Part shown: in pieces, positions 42,669 to 53,150 of the stretch | Position numbering within the stretch: position 1 is the first letter of the stretch | Layout of the letters: every line of letters begins with the position of its first letter | NCBI RefSeq assembly: GCF_050436995.1 | Contig: NC_134771.1 | Location: 4,195,501-4,259,500 of the forward strand | DNA from: Anticarsia gemmatalis | Lineage: Eukaryota > Arthropoda > Insecta > Lepidoptera > Erebidae | Direction: 5' to 3' | DNA: 64,000 nt | Made by a program: the position numbers and the translations under genes | The notes under the pieces: generated by a model | Told to the model about the DNA's origin: nothing | What the model saw: the letters and a program-made list of their open reading frames with translations, nothing else | Databases searched by the model: none

Positions 42669-42944
42669 ATCAAGGGGCACCACAGTGCCCGTGCATTCAA
42701 AATAAATTAACCTAAATTTCAAGTAGCAATCTTCTCATTTACAAGCTAGGATGCTTTATAAAAAGGATACGTACACTTGAATAGATCAAATAAATTGATT
42801 CTTAATGTATTTAAGTACAAGTTAACTTCGTCTAGAACTAAATTGACAGCATAATATACTATTTAACGACAGTGTGAGTCGAATGGTCTAAGTTTTTTTT
42901 ACTGGATATTCAAACTCTAGGCCACAGTGCATTCCCTAGGTAAG

Positions 42945-42956
42945 CCCCCCCCCCCC
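42945..42956. repeat. Poly-C run (12)
   Basis: An uninterrupted run of 12 C at the left edge of a repeat X copy; a likely length-variable site. Confidence 0.8.
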
Positions 42957-43012
42957 TTGTGGTTTTGGTCTCTGCCTACCTCCATGGGAAAATGCGTAAT
43001 TTTATGTTTGTT
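42957..43012 (+). repeat. Repeat X end
   Basis: TTGTGGTTTTGGTCTCTGCC, TACCTCCATGGGAAAATGCG: terminal part of repeat X in its forward orientation. Confidence 0.6.
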
Positions 43013-43015
43013 TGC

Positions 43016-43178
43016 CTACAAGATTGGCACAGCGGTAAACGTGATCGTTCTACAATAACCACCACGCTGCGAGTGGTGGGTTCAAATCCCATCTAGGACA
43101 GATGTTTGTGTAATAAGTATAAAAGTATTTGTTCCGAGGCTGGATGTAAATTTATCTATATAAGTATATATTAGAAAT
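43016..43178 (+). mobile_element. SINE-A variant, 5' part
   Basis: Head GATTGGCACAGCGGTAAACG with box B GGTTCAAATCCC, then TTTGTTCCGAGGCTGGATGT and TATATAAGTATATATTAG. The family's later ACCATAGTACAAG segment appears at 43561-43595, beyond a Hel-1 insertion and unrelated sequence. Confidence 0.65.
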
Positions 43179-43247
43179 ATGACAAAATCCACTATACTAC
43201 TTCGCGGCGCGCGGTCATTGTCCACATACAATTTTACATTTTATATA

Positions 43248-43500
43248 TCTATACTAATATTATAAAGCTGAAGAGTTTGTTTGTTTGTTTGTTTGAACGC
43301 GCTAATATCAGGAACTACTGATCCGATTTGAAAGATTCTTTCAGTGTTAGATAGCTCATTTATCGAGAAAGGCTATAGGCTATATATCATTACGCTACGA
43401 CCAATAGGAGCAGAGTACCAGTGAAAAATGTTACAAAAACGGGAAAAATTTGACCCATTCTCTCTTATGTGACGCAAGCGAAGTTGTGCGGGTCAGCTAG
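43248..43500 (+). mobile_element. Hel-1 Helitron-like element, full length
   Basis: TCTATACTAATATTATAAAG to GTGCGGGTCAGCTAG, A before and T after. Lies between the two parts of a SINE-A variant. Confidence 0.88.
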
Positions 43501-44189
43501 TATTATATACAGTCCACTGCCTAATTTATTTACCGCCAATCTATTGCGGCTACATTATATTTATCAGTTGTCTGATTACCATAGTACAAGTTCTTAAAAA
43601 GCCAAGCACAGTATCAACAAATCAAATCAAAATATTTTTTTCTATCATCATCCAAGAATACATTTTTAATCAATAGTCAGGGCAAACATTTTAATTTGTC
43701 GCTGTAAGAGGCTTACAATAAAGATATTAATGTATAATAACGCTATATAACGTAAGTAGGCTTAATGAGGACAGGTAAATGACACGGGCGGGAGATGCGG
43801 GGTTCGATTCCTGTTGGCACCATGTGAGTACACCCTAGTTGAAAGAAAATATTTGTTGGATAGCTCAGATAAAACTGAGCTAGTCTCTAAAATAATAAAT
43901 AATGATTTAATCCAGGGCAGTCAGATAAAGCTTACTTACGTAATCAGGCAATGTGTCCGTCGTAATATAATAATATATGATATTGATAAAGTGGGGTAGA
44001 AATGAAACAAAAATCAAAAGAATACTCCCCATTATGGCAAATTTTCTTGATCAATTACTATTACTTCTGACGAGTTAACATTTGGCTCGTGGAGCCGTTA
44101 ACATAAATATCCTAAAACGGGGCAGTTTTATATTAGGATTGGTATAAGAGAAACCATTGCCGTGGGCATGTTACCTAATTTAACAAAAC
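43501..44189. other. Intergenic with SINE pieces
   Basis: 43561-43595 is the SINE-A remainder. 43778-43825 (GATGCGGGGTTCGATTCCTG, TTGGCACCA) is an isolated tRNA-like 3' half ending in CCA. A 61-codon ORF follows without support. Confidence 0.45.
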
Positions 44190-44340
44190 ACCTGTTGCGT
44201 CGGGTCCGATTTTCCACAAATCATTGTTTCAGGTTTGTTTATACTTTGTATCCATTGTTTGTATATTTGTTAAAGCCACTGCGACACAAGAGCAATCGCT
44301 AGAGCGGAAGTTGCCTTTAAAAAAACATAAAAAATATGAT
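44190..44340 (+). mobile_element. SINE-B copy (5' truncated)
   Basis: GTTGCGTCGGGTCCGATTTT, CACAAATCATTGTTTCAGG, GCGACACAAGAGCAATCGCT. A 100-codon ORF starting at 44224 runs out of this SINE and is spurious. Confidence 0.7.
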
Positions 44341-44900
44341 GGCCAAATCAGTATTCTAGTACAATACTCAGGTACAGTAAAGAGCGTATCATTTAGGCGG
44401 AGTCTCCCTCCGCCCGTATTGATTTTGCTTGTAAGAGATTTATTTATGACTGCCTGCGACTCCGTCTGCAGGGGGTTCGATGTCGGGGTGGTGTACTCAA
44501 ATGTACATTACAATTTAATTTCGTAAGATTATGTTTTTGTTTGGAAATGTATCATTTGAAAGTTAATTTCTAATTAGGTTACATACATACATAAATATAA
44601 AAATCTTATTAAATATTCAGGAAGGCTTATTAGAATCTATTAGTTTTTTGTAAAGCGAAAATATACTTTGTTTGTTGGCCAAGTTAAACTACTAAACGGT
44701 TTTAGGTGTGGCTTGGCTTTCGAAAATAATCTTTTCCCAAAAAATAGTCACTACCTAGATAGACTACTATTCACCTCTGCCTAGACATTGGGGTATAGAA
44801 AGAGTGATATTCTGGTTGTTTATATGAATTCTCGGGCTATTGGTTTTAAAAACACACGTGAAAAAGATACACATAGATATAAAAAAACAACGACTAATGA
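44341..44900. other. Intergenic, nothing firmly recognised
   Basis: 44393-44415 is a small inverted word (GGCGGAGTCTCCCTCCGCC). Otherwise unassigned. Confidence 0.4.
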
Positions 44901-45081
44901 ATGCTTCTATGGCGTTTTCGGTAGTGTAACCTACTGCTGATAAATAGGTCCCGGGTTCGATTCCTGGGTCGGGCAAGTACTATTAGTAATTTTTAGGTTA
45001 TACTAGAGTATTTCCCAATAATGAGGTTTGGTATCGTGCCCGGTAAATGGCAATAGGCTCGCCCCCTATTACATGGGACTA
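44901..45081 (+). mobile_element. SINE-D copy with SINE-C-like head
   Basis: Head GCTTCTATGGCGTTTTCGGT, box B GGGTTCGATTCCTGGGTCGG, then the SINE-D tail GGTATCGTGCCCGGTAAATGG (minus last G), GGCTCGCCCCCTATTACATG. It ends four bases before a Hel-1 copy. Confidence 0.7.
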
Positions 45082-45090
45082 TCTATACTA

Positions 45091-45246
45091 TCTATACTAA
45101 TATTATAAAGCTGAAGAGTTTGTTTGTTTATATCGTCACGCTACGACTAGAAGGAGCAGAGAACCAGTAAAAAATGTTACAAAAACGGGGAAAAATTTGA
45201 CCCATTCTCTCTTATGTGACGCAAGCGAAGTTGCGCGGGCCAACTA
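45091..45246 (+). mobile_element. Hel-1 element, internally deleted (156 bp)
   Basis: TCTATACTAATATTATAAAG, then directly ATATCGTCACGCTACGACTA, ending CGGGCCAACTAG. The central 100 bp are lost, at a different breakpoint from 31382. Confidence 0.85.
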
Positions 45247-45312
45247 GTCATTGATAAAGGCGAAATGTTAGTGTATTTCACTTCTGCTGATCCTTCGAGC
45301 CAACAAGCGTGA

Positions 45313-45575
45313 TCTATACTAATAGCTGAAGAGTTTGTGTGTTTGATTGTTTGTTTGTTTGTTTGTTTGAACGCGCTAATCTCAGGAACTACTGGTCCGA
45401 TTTGAAAAATTCTTTCAGTGTTAGATAGTCCATTTATCGAGGAAGGTTATAGGCTATATATCATCACGCTACGACCAATAAGAGCAGAGTAGCAATAAAA
45501 AATGTCACAAAAACGGGGAAAATTTTAACCCATTCTATCTTATGTGAAGCAAGCGAAGTTGCGCGGGTCAGCTAG
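45313..45575 (+). mobile_element. Hel-1 Helitron-like element
   Basis: TCTATACTAATAGCTGAAGA (small deletion of ATTATAA) to GCGCGGGTCAGCTAG. Third Hel-type copy within 2.4 kb on this strand. Confidence 0.85.
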
Positions 45576-45901
45576 TATTATATACGACTTAGCAAAAGTC
45601 TGGTTATAAAGTTATCTATGCAAAATGTAAGTGAGTTTGTTTGTCCGTGGTTTCAATTAATTATGCTAAACTTCGGTCAAGCGAACATTTTGTCTGCGTA
45701 CAGTCTGCGACTAATATTAGATTTTAGACTAGAGAAGCTTGGTTTTGATTATTTTTGATATTTTGATGGTAAAATTGGGAACGAATTCAGAATCTTGCTT
45801 ACAGTTCTTGAATAACTAGTGCATAAGTCAAGGACAGAAACGCCTGTGGTGCATGTACAATAAATTTACCAAACGCAGGACCATATATTATATAAAAAAT
45901 A
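45576..45901. other. Intergenic, nothing recognised
   Basis: AT-rich; no feature seen. Confidence 0.45.
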
Positions 45902-46115
45902 TTAGGTCGGGGAAAAAGTCTTTTCGCATTATAGTATGTATGAATTTGTAATGAAATCTCTTTGGCTTCGAAAATCATAAATGAATACACGGTTCATTAG
46001 GTTTCTTTCAGTGAGCTCGTGAGGTACCCAAATATCGAGCTTTTTTGTGTAGAGAAAAGATTTTATTACAAGTTCATACATACTATAATGCGAAAAGACT
46101 TTTTCCCCGACCTAA
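45902..46115. mobile_element. Mariner-derived MITE (214 bp)
   Basis: Left end TTAGGTCGGGGAAAAAGTCT, TTTCGCATTATAGTATGTAT; right end is the complement (ATACTATAATGCGAAAAGAC, TTTTTCCCCGACCTAA). Arms extend about 60 bp with few mismatches. TA dinucleotides at the ends fit mariner target use. No transposase remains. Confidence 0.85.
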
Positions 46116-46232
46116 AATTATAATTTTTATTTTCAAAAAATGATGTCATTTTTCTTTATTTTAAGGCATTTCAGTCAGGCGCAATGACAGGTCTTAAAAC
46201 ATATTTCTATATAAACACGATGTTGGAGGGTC

Positions 46233-46248
46233 GGTTGTCATGGCAACC
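46233..46248. promoter_or_regulatory. RFX X-box palindrome GGTTGTCATGGCAACC
   Basis: GTTGTCATGGCAAC is a near-ideal RFX binding site, which in animals usually lies just upstream of cilium genes. No coding exon is recognised within 200 bp on either side, so function is uncertain. Confidence 0.4.
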
Positions 46249-46393
46249 GTATCTCGGCTTTCTTCCTGAGTGATCGGAGAGCACACGGGATTACACAGAC
46301 GGTACCACGGTTCAAAGATATTTATAGATGCTGTATAAATAAGCAGATGAATTTGCAAGAATTGCGACGCTTTCTAATTAGAATATTTATAAA

Positions 46394-46545
46394 ATCAAAA
46401 TCAAATCATTTATTCATTCAGGTCAAGTGCTGACACTTATGATAGTCAATGATACAGAGAGTGAATTTACCGCCTGTTCAAAAGGTAGGGCCAATGAGAA
46501 GAGCTGGCAATAAACTCCTGGCCACTCTTTTTAATCGCCAAATAG
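46394..46545 (-). mobile_element. LINE 3' fragment
   Basis: AAATCAAATCATTTATTCAT, then TCAAGTGCTGACACTTATGA, ACAGAGAGTGAATTTACCGC, GGGCCAATGAGAAGAGCTGG. The minus-strand reading ends in an ATTTGATTTTGATTTT tail. Second copy at 62096. Confidence 0.6.
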
Positions 46546-47560
46546 TTTTAACAATATATTTGAGTTCCTATAAATATTGAAAATAAATTACTGAAGCCGT
46601 AGTAACTGAAACATTTGGTTCTGAAAGAGGAGCATTTTAAAACGTAGGTGCTGAAAAAAATGCTGTAAAAGCAACTTGTTTTTTAAATTTGCCTGCTCTT
46701 ATTGGAACAAGGCGTGATTGTTTGTATGTATCATGTTATTGTGAGGGTAAATAGCTTTATTTTTCTAAATCGAATAGCATCATAATATTATTGTCTTTTC
46801 TGGGTGTGAGTCTCATGATCTCTCAATTAAAGAAAGGAAAGGCCTAAAAACCACTATACTACTAAAGTACTACAACTTTGAATTGCTTCTAAAACTGTGA
46901 AAAAACTCTTGTTGTTAAAAAGTCATACAACGTTTTATCATGATGTTTTCCTTTACCTTCAATGCAGGTGACAATTATTTATTTTACTCAATTACTGTAA
47001 CATTTTTTTTTCGCCGCCATGTCATTCGTGTATTGCTTTACATTATTACTACTTAAGACACTAGTATTTCAGTGCTTGGTTGTTTGCATCAACTCATTTT
47101 AAAACAGACCATCACGAAGTCTTTAAAAAAATAGTGTCGAAATTGACTGTTTGGGACATATTAAATGTTTTTGATTTTCTGCTTTCGTAAAAACACGGTG
47201 TCGTCTCCAAATCTCATATTTTCACTTCGAGTGTCGCTAGTACTTTTCTCAAAGGTAATTACGTATTATACCCATTTCAAGTTGACGCGCAGTAATTAGG
47301 GTTGCCTCACAAAATTCTGCCTTATATTGTTTACCCTTACCCTTGCTAATCCGGGGGTAAAAAACTTATTTGTACAACAATATGTGGAGAGGGGTTCGGG
47401 TATTTCGATGACTCATTTTTGGGTAATTAAAATTTATAATATAATGCATAATTAATATGCAAAGGTAATCTCCCATTTTGCCTGTGCAAAATTTTGATTT
47501 TAGGAAAAATAATAGACTACATCAAAAACGTCCACTATATCTAACCTGAACTTACCTGGT
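46546..47560. other. Intergenic, possible SINE-E relic
   Basis: 46905-46985 has ATGATGTTTTCCTTTACCTT, as in the SINE-E middle. 47330-47420 has GGGGTAA/TTACCC words. Otherwise AT-rich. Confidence 0.35.
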
Positions 47561-47632
47561 GTGGTGGACTTAAGGCCTAACCCCTCCCTTATATAGAAGA
47601 GACTTTTGCCCGGCGGTGGGGTAGCTATGAGT
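47561..47632 (+). mobile_element. SINE-E 3' fragment
   Basis: GTGTGGTGGACTTAAGGCCT, AACCCCTCCCTTATATAGAA, GACTTTTGCCCGGCGGTGGG. Confidence 0.7.
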
Positions 47633-47669
47633 TTTATTATTTTTTGTTTTCTCTTTTACATAATATTAG

Positions 47670-47835
47670 TTAATTCCCTCACTGTCAGAGTCCGATGGGA
47701 CAGTATCCAACACGGCTGGCGAGAGGTCTAAAGACTAGAGATTTACCGGCTTTCCATGGCGCAGAAATGCCTTCTCAATTTCCTAACTTTAGGCAATCAC
47801 CGAGATTCTTCTTAAAGACAAATTCAGACCCAATT
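47670..47835 (-). mobile_element. SINE-C fragment, heavily diverged
   Basis: CTCACTGTCAGAGTCCGATG, GGCTGGCGAGAGGTC, TTTAGGCAATCACCGAGATT: the complement of the SINE-C middle. Confidence 0.55.
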
Positions 47836-49303
47836 GTTTGGGTCTTAAATCTTTAACCTGCTGATGCATCAATATGGATTATATTAAAGCAGAAAAATCA
47901 TCTTTTACCAGTATTCATGGACTTCTTTTGACTGCTTAACCACTTTGCACAAATCAGGCTCAACGGTTTTGGCCTCATCCGGGTGTCAAACTTGAGATCT
48001 ATGTGACAGTCACACTACCGATGCGTCTAAAAGACAAACATTAAACCTACCTTTGACCAGCATACATACATACATTTCATTAGTCTTATTAACCAATCAA
48101 ACAGCTATTGCATACCGTCTGCCCACACATAAAACACAGGTACATCTACGATTAGACGTGCAAAATTATCGATTCAGACGTAATATCGTATGGGAAGTCT
48201 GCCGGTGAAATATTTCACATAGCCAGACTAAATAATGGCTGGTTTTACTTGCATAGTTTAATGAGTTGCAGCTCTTTGTTTAAGAGTTTCATATTAAGTT
48301 ATTATTGATTACTACGTCTTTGAAGGGTATAAGAATTACTTTTTTGAATGTTTGTCTGTCTGTGAAGGCCTTTTTCTAAAAAGAAGGCCTTCGTGTGTAT
48401 GATTTATTCTCTCGGTCTATATTGTAGTTTAGGAAATTGTAGATTAATATAGGACCATTTAGGATTCTGCCAGGTTTTTAACTAACTCTAAAAGATATAG
48501 TGTATGCATAATACGCTTATAAAACATCTTTGTCAGACCCGGGAGTCAAACCCGAGACCTCAAGATTGCTGTCACGTATTAAACAATAACTTTGTAGATA
48601 CTCGTGCCTGTTTTACTGAGGTTGTTTTCTTTAAATTTAGGTTAAGCCGGGATCCGATAACTACTTACCTATGGCTCAATATAAAAGCTTTTGTGAAATA
48701 TTATATAGTTGCTTATGCCTGCAGCTTCACCCACGGAAAAGGGTATAGAAAGGGCTATTTATTTTCTCAGTTATGATTCTATCACTCGGCGAAAATTTTT
48801 CAAAATCGGTTTTGCTGTTTTGTCATAATATTAAAGCAAACAAATATTTTTAAATCGAAATATTAGTGCTTGTAAGAAAATATGTTTTTTGGCAAGTGAA
48901 GTATTAATAACTATGCTATAGAGACAGCAAGTTCTACTGCGTACAGGACACAGGTTCAATATTCGAGTCGGTCAAACAACAGTTTTCGGGTTCGTACTAT
49001 TACAATATGATTTACAATTACTTTACTAGTGCGATTCAGATACAGTCCTTTTCTTAGTAGTTTAACCTTGTATCGTAAGATGGCGTTGCTAGTCGTTTGT
49101 TGACGCTTCTGTCTACCCCCTCTGTCAGTCATATAGGCAATTAGATTTAATGTATCACAGTGATATAGAATGTTTTCTTTTATAAATTATTCTGTAGTAA
49201 AGAGGGAAGCTCTGTTTGATGTCATGAGCTGAAAAACATTAGTTATTTAGATTTCTTAAGAGAGAGGATTTGAAACAAAATCCTCTGTTTTGAAGTACTT
49301 TGC
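47836..49303. other. Intergenic, minor fragments
   Basis: 48364-48392 is an imperfect GAAGGCCT hairpin. 48525-48570 (GACCCGGGAGTCAAACCCGA) is a reverse tRNA-like head scrap. 48640-48840 has LINE-tail-like TTTTTCAAAATCGGTTTTGC. 48935-48985 is another head scrap. Confidence 0.4.
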
Positions 49304-49506
49304 CCCCGTGGCGCAGTCGCTACGACCATTACGTCAAGAGGTTGTGGGTTCGATTCTCAAACGTATATAAATATAAATTATATGTACGATCCGCAAATAG
49401 TTGTTTTGGGTCTGGTTGTACTTTATGATCGTTGTTTGTATGTTTGTAAAAAGTGCCGCGACACAAGAGCAAATCTAGGGAGTTTTTAAGAAAAGCGTGA
49501 AAATAT
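49304..49506 (+). mobile_element. SINE-B copy
   Basis: CCCCCGTGGCGCAGTCGCTA, box B GGTTCGATTCTC, CGATCCGCAAATAGTTGTTT, GTTGTTTGTATGTTTGTAAA, ending in a T/A-rich run. Part of the head is deleted. Confidence 0.8.
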
Positions 49507-49814
49507 TTCTGAAAAGATAATAATATAATATATAATTTTTAAATATAATAAGAGATATTTTTCTTTATTAAAGATCATCGTCGCTGCGCTAGGGAGAGTT
49601 TGATACAATTCCTGCAGTAATATATTTAACTTTCATTTCTCGGTAGTATTGGCGAGAAAATCTCGACTTGGGAATTAAAATTTGCACTCTGAACATACAT
49701 CTAGTAATCAAACTTTGATTCTTTTAAGGACCTAAATATAAAGCCAGTTTAATCTGATATATTACCATCATACAAATAACGGTCATGAACCAGAGAGATG
49801 GAACCCATCACAAT
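49507..49814. other. Intergenic, nothing recognised
   Basis: AT-rich; no feature. Confidence 0.45.
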
Positions 49815-50005
49815 TTTTTTTTACTCTTTATTTCCCACTGCTAGGCAAGGGTCTTCTCCTAAACGAGGGAGGGGTTAGGCCTTGAGTCCATCACCCTGCC
49901 AAGTGCGGGTTGGGGACTTTGCATGCCTTCAATAAATACATTATACCTCTACAAAATGTTAGGTTGGTAATTACGATGTTTTCCTTTACCGTTAGACATA
50001 TGACA
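49815..50005 (-). mobile_element. SINE-E copy, 3' two-thirds
   Basis: CCCACTGCTAGGCAAGGGTC, GAGGGAGGGGTTAGGCCTTG, GGTTGGGGACTTTGCATGCC, GATGTTTTCCTTTACCGTTA. The tRNA-like head is missing. Confidence 0.8.
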
Positions 50006-50282
50006 CACTACAGTAGTAATAAAAGCGAAGTAACCAGCAGCAAACATACAAAATATTTGAAAAACACATTAAAAATTCAACTTTATAATGAATAAATCAA
50101 AGTATGGTGAGCAATCGTCGCTCGAACTGCCAAAGTGCGATACATCGGCTTCCATGCAAGTTGCGAACAAACTTTACGAATTAAAACTTGTAGCAATCGA
50201 TATATCGGATTATAAGTATAAGTGAAAAGTTATATTTAGACATTTTGCTTGATATTTATAGCGAAAATGTGTAGGATATAAA

Positions 50283-50552
50283 TCTATACTAATATTATAA
50301 AGCTGAAAAGTTTGTTTGTTTGTTTGATTGTTTGTTTGTTTGTTTGAACGCGCTAATCTCAGAAACTACTGATCCGATTTGAAAAATTCTTTCAGTGTTA
50401 GATAGCCCATTTATTGAGGAAGGTTATAGGCTATATATCATCACGCTACGACCAGTAGGAGCAGAGTACCAGTAAAAAATGTTCCAAAAACGGGGAAAAA
50501 TTTGACCCATTCTCTCTTATGTGACGCAAGCGAAGTTGCGCGGGTCAGCTAG
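50283..50552 (+). mobile_element. Hel-1 Helitron-like element, full length
   Basis: TCTATACTAATATTATAAAG to GCGCGGGTCAGCTAG; A before, T after. Extended TTTG repeat. A 63-codon ORF beginning in its last 30 bases is spurious. Confidence 0.9.
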
Positions 50553-51262
50553 TAAAGATATAATTAGACATTTCACACATTTCAAACTAAGCAAAATATG
50601 TACTATGGTAACGAGACAACTATATTTCAGCCTAGCCTTTCTTGAATTAATAAATATTATTGGACAACACACACACGATCATCACGGTTTAATTAAAAAA
50701 AAAGATGTTTAAATCCATACAAAAGTTTATCATGTAAGATAATATTATTAACTTGTACATACAATTACGATTTCTTTACTCTCTGGTTATACAGCCAACT
50801 TCTAATTTTTTTTACAAAATTCTCAAAATATTTTTCAACTGATGAAAGTGAGGCAAACCATTATGGTGTACTTAATACATATTTCTCGGGTAAGTCAGGG
50901 TAAATTGGGGTAAAATTTAGGGTAAATAATGCGACGGACCGTACCGGTGTTTTGCCACTATTATTAAAATATGAATAACGTAATAAGCTTGCCAGAAAGT
51001 TTTAAATATTCTTTAGTCAAAATAAAAAGCTTGCATTTTTTCCTTCTACAAATCGATCTCGTGGGAAAAGTCAATGATTAAAAATAAACAATAAAACTAC
51101 TTAATTAATCTCCAAAATCTATAGCCGTTAAGTAAAATTATAGTTAGAGTTAGTAAGCAAAGAAAAATAGTTTAACACATTTCTTGAGGGTAGGCAATAA
51201 AGTCCCTAAACCGCAATTGGTCAGCATGGTGGACTCATTGACTCTGAGACCGTCGCGTTGCC
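50553..51262. other. Intergenic, possible SINE-A scraps
   Basis: 50578-50612 (TTTCAAACTAAGCAAAATAT, GTACTATGGTAACGAGACAA) and 50658-50690 (TTATTGGACAACACACACAC) look like rearranged minus-strand SINE-A. 51185-51245 has weak SINE-E similarity. Confidence 0.4.
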
Positions 51263-51501
51263 CTCTTCTTCTTCTTATCGTATGGTTAGTGGTCAATCTA
51301 GTGTCAAAGTTGTTCACGCCGCCCGAAGGCCCTTGACGTGGCTTAACGACTGTTATCTTAATCGATTATAACCGGGACCGACTTTTTCCGTGCCCTCCGA
51401 AGCACGGAGACGCCCAGTTCAAATACCACTATGCGGTCACCCATCTATGGAATGACCGCGCCAACGGTTACTTCACCCACAGATCGTTTACCGACCGGTG
51501 A
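51263..51501 (-). mobile_element. 5S-A element, near full length
   Basis: CTTCTTCTTCTTATCGTATG, CACGCCGCCCGAAGGCCC, then AGCACGGAGACGCC, GCGGTCACCCATCTATGGAA and TTACTTCACCCACAGATCG. In the minus-strand head the family AAGCA is changed to AAGTA. A 117-codon ORF at 51431 crosses this element and the next and is spurious. Confidence 0.85.
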
Positions 51502-51539
51502 GCCCTGTAGAGGAACATTCACAGGTAAAAAAAGACTAC

Positions 51540-51775
51540 CACACTGGACAATTATTGCGAGTTGGGGACTTTGCATACCTTCAAGAACTGTTCTAAAGAA
51601 CTCTCAGGCATGCAAGGTTGCATCGCGATGTTTTCCTTCACCGTTGGAACAAGTGATAATTATTTCTAATACACACATAACTTCGAAAAGTCATTTGTGT
51701 GTTGTTTTTGTCCAACAATTTACCACTCACGTGGGAGATACATACTTAATCACTCGGCTATCACTGCTTATAACG
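51540..51775 (-). mobile_element. SINE-E copy
   Basis: GAGTTGGGGACTTTGCATAC, CTCTCAGGCATGCAAGGTTG, CACCGTTGGAACAAGTGATA, AAGTCATTTGTGTGTTG, ATCACTCGGCTATCACTGCT (head). The 3' end with the CTGGGCAAGG motif is lost. Confidence 0.8.
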
Positions 51776-51819
51776 TGCCATTAGTATATCACTATTTAAA
51801 GTAAATAAAGAAACAAAAA

Positions 51820-52158
51820 CTGAGGAGCTCGTGGCTTAGTTAACAACAGCCGCACGGATCGATCTCTGAGGTTAAGCTACGCTTGCCGAGGTTGATCCGT
51901 GGATGAGTGACCATCTTATACATATCGAGTTCCTCCGTGTTTCGGAAGGCACGTTAAATTGTGGGTCCCGGCTGTCATTCGAAGATCCTTGACAGTCGTT
52001 AACAGTAGTCAGAAGGGTTATCGTGTTAATACCCAAGTAACTGGGTTGTGGAGGTCAGATAGGCAGTCGCTCCATGTAAAACACTGGTATTCAGCTGCAT
52101 CCGGTGAGACTGGAAGCCGACTCCAACATAGCTTGGAACAAAGGCTAAGCTGATATAT
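51820..52158 (+). mobile_element. 5S-B element, full length, with 15-bp TSD
   Basis: Head GGAGCTCGTGGCTTAGTTAA, CTCTGAGGTTAAGCT, 21 nt, TGGATGAGTGACC; body GTGGGTCCCGGCTGTCATTC, CCAAGTAACTGGGTTGTGGA, GTCGCTCCATGTAAAACACT; tail AAAGGCTAAGCTGATATAT. ATAAAGAAACAAAAA flanks both sides (51805-51819, 52159-52173). The TSD and intact 5S-like promoter spacing show a retrotransposed pol III element. Confidence 0.9.
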
Positions 52159-52634
52159 ATAAAGAAACAAAAAACTCTATCAATTATTATTAAAAATAAT
52201 TTGTGAATTATCAATATATGTTTATTACATACACACATTACACATATCTTTTGACCACACAGAAAACATATAAATAACATCTTAGCATTCGGAAATACTT
52301 TTAGAAAGATAGTGTGGACGTGTGCACACAGCTTTATCTTAAGATTTAAGTGTGAACGCGGCTTTATGTGGTGATCATTGATCGTAGGATGGCCATGCGT
52401 TGTGGTTTTGATAGGATAGTCCCGAGTTTGGTTCCCGAATATGATTTAATAATTTTAGAATATTGTGTATTGTAGAAATTATTGTTACAAAAATGCAAAT
52501 AGGTCTAAAACACGATGAATATTTTTCTAACTAAAGATTATTTCCTGACGTTTAAAGTAAGTACTTAAACCGATTTTAGGTGCCCTTACAAGAAAGACTG
52601 ATGCATAATAAAAACTATCTCAGCTTTATCACTT
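52159..52634. other. Intergenic, nothing recognised
   Basis: AT-rich beyond the TSD; no feature seen. Confidence 0.45.
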
Positions 52635-52682
52635 TTTTTAACTGACTTCAAAAAAAGAGGAGGTTCTCAATTCGACTGTTTG
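52635..52682 (+). mobile_element. Lepidopteran LINE/repeat 3' end motif
   Basis: TTTTAACTGACTTCAAAAAA, AGAGGAGGTTCTCAATTCGA: the complement is at 11136. Common in lepidopteran DNA; the parent element is not present here. Confidence 0.5.
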
Positions 52683-53104
52683 TTTTGCTTTTAAATAGAA
52701 AATAATTCCCGAGCTAAAAACATCTTGTTTCTTAGGCATATATACAAACAAGGAACAGAAAAAATTGTAAGTCATATAGAAATTTTTTTTTTGTAAATTG
52801 GCTGCCTTGATGGCTTGGGTGATAGTGTATAAGCTTGCTAATCACCATTTCTTGGGTTCGATTATTGGTTCAAACCCCGATTCCGACACACGGCCGCGCT
52901 TTTGAAGCTTTGCACCACGGTCACCGTTGTCCCAACATTTCTTATATAAAAGGTGGCAACCCTAACTTGAAGGTGTAAACGATATCTATATTGAACACGA
53001 ATCGTGACATGTTTATTTCTTGTTTTATATTTATTATTATTGTAAAACAATAGAAAGTTAGATTGCTTGAAGGAATCATTAGGTTTTTATTATTATTACT
53101 GGTA
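52683..53104. other. Intergenic, nothing firmly recognised
   Basis: Weak tRNA-like scrap at 52850-52870 (TTGGGTTCGATTATTGG). Otherwise AT-rich. Confidence 0.4.
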
Positions 53105-53150
53105 TGATATCTGTCTACCCCTATGAGAAAAAGGCGTGATTTTTTATATG
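53105..53150 (+). repeat. Repeat X end
   Basis: ATATCTGTCTACCCCTATGA, GAAAAAGGCGTGATTTTTTA, immediately followed by a Hel-5 element. Confidence 0.55.

Noticed and set aside
44224..44526. 100-codon ORF
   Set aside because: It begins inside a truncated SINE-B and continues into non-repetitive AT-rich sequence; the composition is not protein-like and no family is recognised.
51431..51784. 117-codon ORF, the longest in the window
   Set aside because: It runs from a 5S-A element through a SINE-E element on their opposite strand; there is no conserved domain, and the reading frame is a by-product of the repeats.
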